NCBI GenBank assembly: GCA_947561715.1
Contig: OX387197.1
Coordinates: 23,772,266 to 23,836,265, forward strand
Origin: Ascidia mentula
Taxonomy: Eukaryota; Chordata; Ascidiacea; Phlebobranchia; Ascidiidae
Length of the DNA: 64,000 nucleotides
Direction of reading: 5' to 3'
In this document: positions 59,601 to 64,000 of the stretch, piece by piece
Position numbering within the stretch: the first letter of the stretch is position 1
How the letters are laid out: each line of letters opens with the position of its first letter
Notes under the pieces: generated by a model
The model's database searches: none
Seen by the model: only the letters and a program-made list of their open reading frames with translations
What the model was told of the DNA's origin: nothing
Position numbers and translations under genes: made by a program

Positions 59601-62600
59601 TGTACGGGGTGGGGGTATATAGCGCCCTTTGTTGAAGCCTCCAGCGCATCTGTGTCTCACTACTCCTTATCTCACCTTTGTTCGCCGCGGCAGAATTCGA
59701 GATATTCCTCTTTACGTTCTTTATCATAGGCGAGAGTGTATTGTTCAACCTTCAGTTCGTGGTGTTCCTCCATGCTCGTTACCTGTTGAAAATTAAAAAT
59801 CTTTTTGTCACGTTGATAGTGATGTGCGAAAACGCCATATACTGGACATAGAATGTTTGAATTACAAAAGTGTTTCTAATTTAAATTCGAGTTTCCACCT
59901 TTTTTGGTAAAAGGTTTCGGTCACGCTTTGTGCATTTTTCACTACTTTTTGTACAAATTTTTGCAAAGTCTTGTCATTTTTACGAAAGCAGTGCATAACA
60001 CTTTTAAACATCGCTCAAAAATGTCAGTAAACACTGAAAAATTTTGCACAGCCCTCTTTCAGGAGTCTATTTCCTCCCAAGTAATAATCGCAACGAAACG
60101 ACAACTACAGATTATAAATCTCATATCAGTCCTAAATCGATGCAGAATAATTTGCCTCAAAGTCTTTCTTTGTCTTTTTCCCCAACCACGAAACCGGGCT
60201 GCTCGTTAACGCCAGAAATAACAGCGACAGAACGCCAAACCCCTTTGATTGCGATCCCCAATTTGCCATGAATGGTCGTTAAGCACGCGGCACTTCAATC
60301 GCACTAACATTGTTTTGCCGAAGTCCGCCCGCAATTACTCCGTTATTAGACGCGTTTAACGCTAACTTAGACACGTCTGCATCGGTCCCCATGTGCATCG
60401 TTCCCGGCAATTATCTCCGCGTCGCCCGGCTTTAAGGGGAATTCCGTTCGGCCGATTCGCGGCCGCACTTGGAGGCTGTGTTATTACTTGAAGTGTCGTT
60501 AGCAAGCGGGAAGTCGCTGCCCCGCCGCATCCGAAACTGTTAATTTTTCGTCGCGTGAACGGAAGTCGCGAGCGTCTGTTTTTTTTCGCCTGTTCCTTTA
60601 TCAAATTGGTGTAGGAGAGATTGACGGTCGGGCCCTTTAGATTAACACCATTGATAATAGTCATAGAATTGAAAACATATTTTAAACTTTCGGGTTTTCT
60701 TAATGTTGTTAAAAACATGAACAGCTTTTTGCGTTGCTGACTTTCGCTAATACTGTGTTTATCGTCTGAAATTGTTTGTAAATTCGGTCATAGTGTGGTG
60801 TTTAAGTTTATTTTGAATGCTCTAAATTCAAAAGGAGGGAAAATATAAGGTTGTGTGGCTCTTACAAAAACTCCAGACAACAAACTAGGCGAACTGGAAA
60901 TCCACGAACTTCAATGGTATATTGTAGGGGAGCTTCTAAACTTTTAAAATAATTCTAGTCTACGCAAAACAATGATCAAAATTTTTCAACTAATGATCGC
61001 CGCTTGCGACTTGCATGAAGAACACCGCAGTCCCAAAGGTTTCGCCAACGAAAAACGTGTCGTTTTTACCAACATGGTTAGACACGTTTGTCGAAAAATA
61101 TGGCGCTATGCTTACCTCGAACTCCACGCAATTGTAGTAGAACACGGAGTGGAACAAGCCCTTGGCTGTTGTGAGATTAAGGAATCCGGATTGCCAGAGC
61201 TCGTCGTCGTTCAGGTTTTCAACGGAAACTTTTTTTCCGGCTGTGAATTAAGGGGTAGACATAAAACATACTGAATATACGCAACCACCTCCCCGTGTTG
61301 TCCAACTTTCAGTTCCCGTAAACGTAACCAGGGGACCTAAATAAAGCTTAACACGAACGAACGCTCGACGTTTACTAGCCTTATGCCGTCGTTAAATCAA
61401 ACGCGGCAATAAACTATATCACCGGTGCAACTTTAAACCAATTGCAAACTAACGGTTTTGTCGCGCTGAAAAACAAACGTAGCACCGTGCGCCACCGAGT
61501 GTCCGCGAACGGGGGTCGACGACCTTACAAAGGTTGTTGCATGTTCTTAACGCCTCTATCGCAGTGATTGCGACATTCCGGTCTGCGCTAACGCCGGTAT
61601 ACGGGTTTAAACAAGGCTTTACGGTAAATTACGGCTCTGTTTAACGGGTATAAAGGTCGAAACGCGAAATTCTGGGGGCAATAATTAACCAAGCGGACGG
61701 ACGAGACTCCGCGCTCCGCGTTTACGTTTCGGTCAACAAGAAAATGACTAAACACCCTCTGATGGTGATAAACAGTTGCGACTCTTCAGGGTGTTGCTCG
61801 AAAAGATCCAGCGCCATTTTATCGGGCAGTTTGGGCCAGAGTCTGTAGGATTTGGCCCTTTTTTCGTGCGAAGCAACGCGTGCAACATAGAAGTGTTTCA
61901 TTGCATTCTAAAGGAAATATTCCCACAATATTATGGAGTAGCGGAGTAAATTATAATTAAATATTGCTGAACTTTCAAAGCATATCAAAAAGGTCATTTT
62001 TTTCCATCAACCAATGTCATGGTGAAAAGGCAAGCACGAAAGCAAGTCTCGTTGAAGTTTAACGTGTTATGATGAAAACAACAGCGAACGTCTCACGATT
62101 TTTGCACATCTTAAACTTTTGCCTTTACCGACGGATGATCCCGGTAATTAGTCTTTGTCACGTATAGACGACAGCTTTTAAATTCATCAAGCGCCCTAGC
62201 CGTGCACGTGATCAAATTCAGTAGACAGTTTTTGCACAAAAACCAATGATTTAATGCTTTTCGGAAACGGCGGCCATGCAAGCAAAAGGGTTCTTATTTG
62301 TACGACCGTCGGCAATTTGGAACAGTGCAAATAAATTGGGTACTAGATTTTTGCCATTACAGTGATTTGTCATTAAAAAATAGGATTGCATACTGCTCAT
62401 GGATGGTTGCAACATTAAAAACAATCCAGTCGTCCTTAAACAGCCTAAAAGGCAGATTGGTGTCGCGCGGCCTAGAAGTCAGAACCTAATCCTAATAAAA
62501 AGTTGCTACAGACCAAGAAAACCAACCTCTGTTGCAATGACTCTCCAAGTTCAACTCTCCCGATCGACATTTGAGCGCCTCGCGGAACTCGGCAAAGGTG

Positions 62601-63273
62601 TTCGAGTATTTGTCGAAAAAATTAACTTCCGATCGACAAGAGACTTGCCGCAGGTAGCGCTGGAGACCCGACGCGATTTGCATGAGTGTGTCGGCTGGGT
62701 ACGGTTTCTTGTCCTTCCGCCGGACCTGTTGAAACAGGAATAAACCGGTTTTGAAACCGTGGTGGGTATACTGTTACGGATTGGTCGTATTTTGCCTTGA
62801 TAAATATTGCACACTTTCATATTTATAATTATTATTGCCAGGAGAATCTTTTTTATTCAGTGGACATTGTTATCACGTTTTAGTGATGGAAAATTTCCTG
62901 CTTGAGAATTTGCTTTTTTAAAATGACTTTTCGTTGCTTGTTGAAAGGTGTCTGTGAGTTGTATGTAAAAAGATTGCACTCAGCGGTTGCAAGTTGGTCC
63001 ATAATTTCGAAAAATTTGGGTTTTCATACTAATCAAGAATTTAATGCAAAAAAATTCACCCAACGTTTCATGTGGTTACAAATATATTTTTTTTCCAAAA
63101 ACCTTAAATTGGTCACAGTTAAGTTAGCGATGGCTCACCTCTTTGATGAATTTCGGGAGCCAGTAGCTCATTGCGTCGATGTCTGCCACCCTTATATCAA
63201 CAGGCACCTCTTGGTATTTATCCAGTTTCGTATCAGGATTTCGGTTCCTGGTCAACGCCCAGTCTCTCCACAC
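56660..63273 (-). CDS. DUF3504 protein (domesticated Crypton-type recombinase domain)
   Basis: Seven exons join in phase: 63273-63139, 62725-62527, 61240-61116, 59782-59676, 58138-57999, 57428-57279 and 57084-56660; the 5' end is missing. The order of motifs follows DUF3504 of the QRICH1, KIAA1958 and ZMYM families: VADIDAMSYWLPKFIKE, then KPYPADTLMQIASGLQRYLR, then LWQSGFLNLTTAKGLFHSVF, then EYLEF, then ANHNDARCLVKLYKTYLDLI with PFYRRPL, then FNPVGINKLRETFKQLF. In these families the domain derives from Crypton tyrosine recombinases. The place of the catalytic H..R reads SMRKTGRATT, so recombinase activity is unlikely. The C-terminal 140 residues are acidic and glutamine-rich and end DGKQYKFELN. 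A role as a nuclear DNA-binding or transcription protein is inferred from the family. Introns are unusually CpG-rich. Confidence 0.75.
61756..61907 (-). other. Orphan exon-like stretch inside a DUF3504-gene intron
   Basis: Fifty codons open between a TTTAG acceptor and a GTGTTT donor, reading NAMKHFYVARVASHEKRAKS then LWPKLPDKMALDLFEQHPEE. The composition is protein-like. Its phases (0 in, 2 out) do not fit between the flanking DUF3504 exons, which join directly. It may be an exon of another transcript or a remnant. Confidence 0.3.
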
Positions 63274-63720
63274 CTTTTAAGTATAAAACGATATTATTAT
63301 GTTACGCGTTAGAAAAGACGAGTGTCAGTAGCATGTGGATCGTTATAAAAACTGCTCCGATCACCTTCCTTTTCTGTTCTAGTACCTCGGGCTGGGCAAT
63401 CTACTATAAAAATATGTTTGGGAATGGAGGTATGACTTTTACATCTCAATATTTTGAAAAAATGTGCCAAAACCGTTTATTGTATCTTTTTCTGCACGAT
63501 CTTACGTGGCGTAATTCAGTTACAGTTTCGTTAGAAGGTATAGTGTCACTGCAGTATTTGCTGCAGGTAAATTCACACCACTACAAACACCATGGCGTTT
63601 TAACTGTGAAACTATCATCACAACTATGACGTATTCACGTTTCTCAGTTTGAAAAACAATATCTTCGAAATTTTAACGATTTTGGTCGTATTTATTTTGG
63701 TTTGTAAACTTGCAATTAAC

Positions 63721-63819
63721 TTTTCCGCCCGATGGCTTCTTGATTGATTGCAATCTTTTCGGTCCATGTATCTAAAACAATGCGTTTTTTCCCTATGGAG
63801 GTCGATATATCCTTATCAT
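63721..63819 (-). other. Possible upstream exon of the DUF3504 gene
   Basis: An open stretch after CTACAG reads DKDISTSIGKKRIVLDTWTE and ends before GTTAAT. It leaves phase 1, whereas the next exon at 63273 needs phase 0, so either another small exon lies between or this is not part of the gene. No other feature is seen from 63274 to 64000. Confidence 0.3.
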
Positions 63820-64000
63820 CTGTAGAGTCTAAACGCGATTAGAACGTACGCGGTTGCACTGTTTAGAAAGCAGCAAGTCGCTTGTAAACATGTCGACAAA
63901 ACAACGCATGTCTTTGTCTAAACTAAAAAAAAACGGGTCCACGACAAGCGAATGTCGTTATCAGGTCTTCAATACCGCGACAACTTTAAAACTTTGAAGG

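Noticed and set aside
60362..60718. 118-codon minus-strand gene
   Set aside because: GC-rich and open but lies in an intron whose flanking exons already join; no domain seen.

Overview
The window is a piece of a small, gene-dense, intron-rich animal genome. The sequence is AT-rich, introns are mostly 100-1000 bases with clear GT...AG borders, and the conserved genes are animal ones (ZSWIM2, UBXN4, a PI3-kinase regulatory subunit, NAGLU, NUP107). A solitary ascidian (Ciona-like tunicate) is the best guess. That is inference from compactness, repeat style and gene content; no marker gene proves it.

Region 1 (1-17,000): the minus-strand ZSWIM2 gene. Its last intron appears to hold an 11.9-kb KDZ-type DNA transposon (642-12539) with 160-bp inverted repeats. 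The transposon carries a 15-exon transposase gene with an open, in-phase reading frame, a convergent HMG-box gene on the other strand, a ~204-bp tandem array between them, and tRNA-like SINE copies.

Region 2 (17,000-20,700): UBXN4, head to head with ZSWIM2. The reconstructed frame is complete at 481 aa.

Region 3 (20,700-32,200): an accessory region, CpG-richer by eye. It holds a minus-strand cluster of small secreted cysteine proteins and single-pass membrane proteins with one BCMA/TACI-like cysteine module. One cluster member is a truncated pseudogene made by tandem duplication. An unknown single-pass membrane gene lies on the plus strand.

Region 4 (33,200-40,900): a class IA PI3-kinase regulatory subunit, 553 aa, with SH3, two SH2 domains and the inter-SH2 coiled coil but no RhoGAP domain.

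Region 5 (43,200-55,600): NAGLU (minus, 751 aa) and the 5' half of NUP107 (plus), sharing a ~690-bp divergent promoter region.

Region 6 (56,600-64,000): a minus-strand multi-exon gene with a DUF3504 (Crypton recombinase-derived) domain, lying where the rest of NUP107 would be expected.

Short non-autonomous repeats (two hAT elements with perfect 8-bp target duplications, and several foldback elements) sit in introns and gaps. Exon borders were worked out by hand from splice signals, reading phase and family similarity. No search or transcript data were available.
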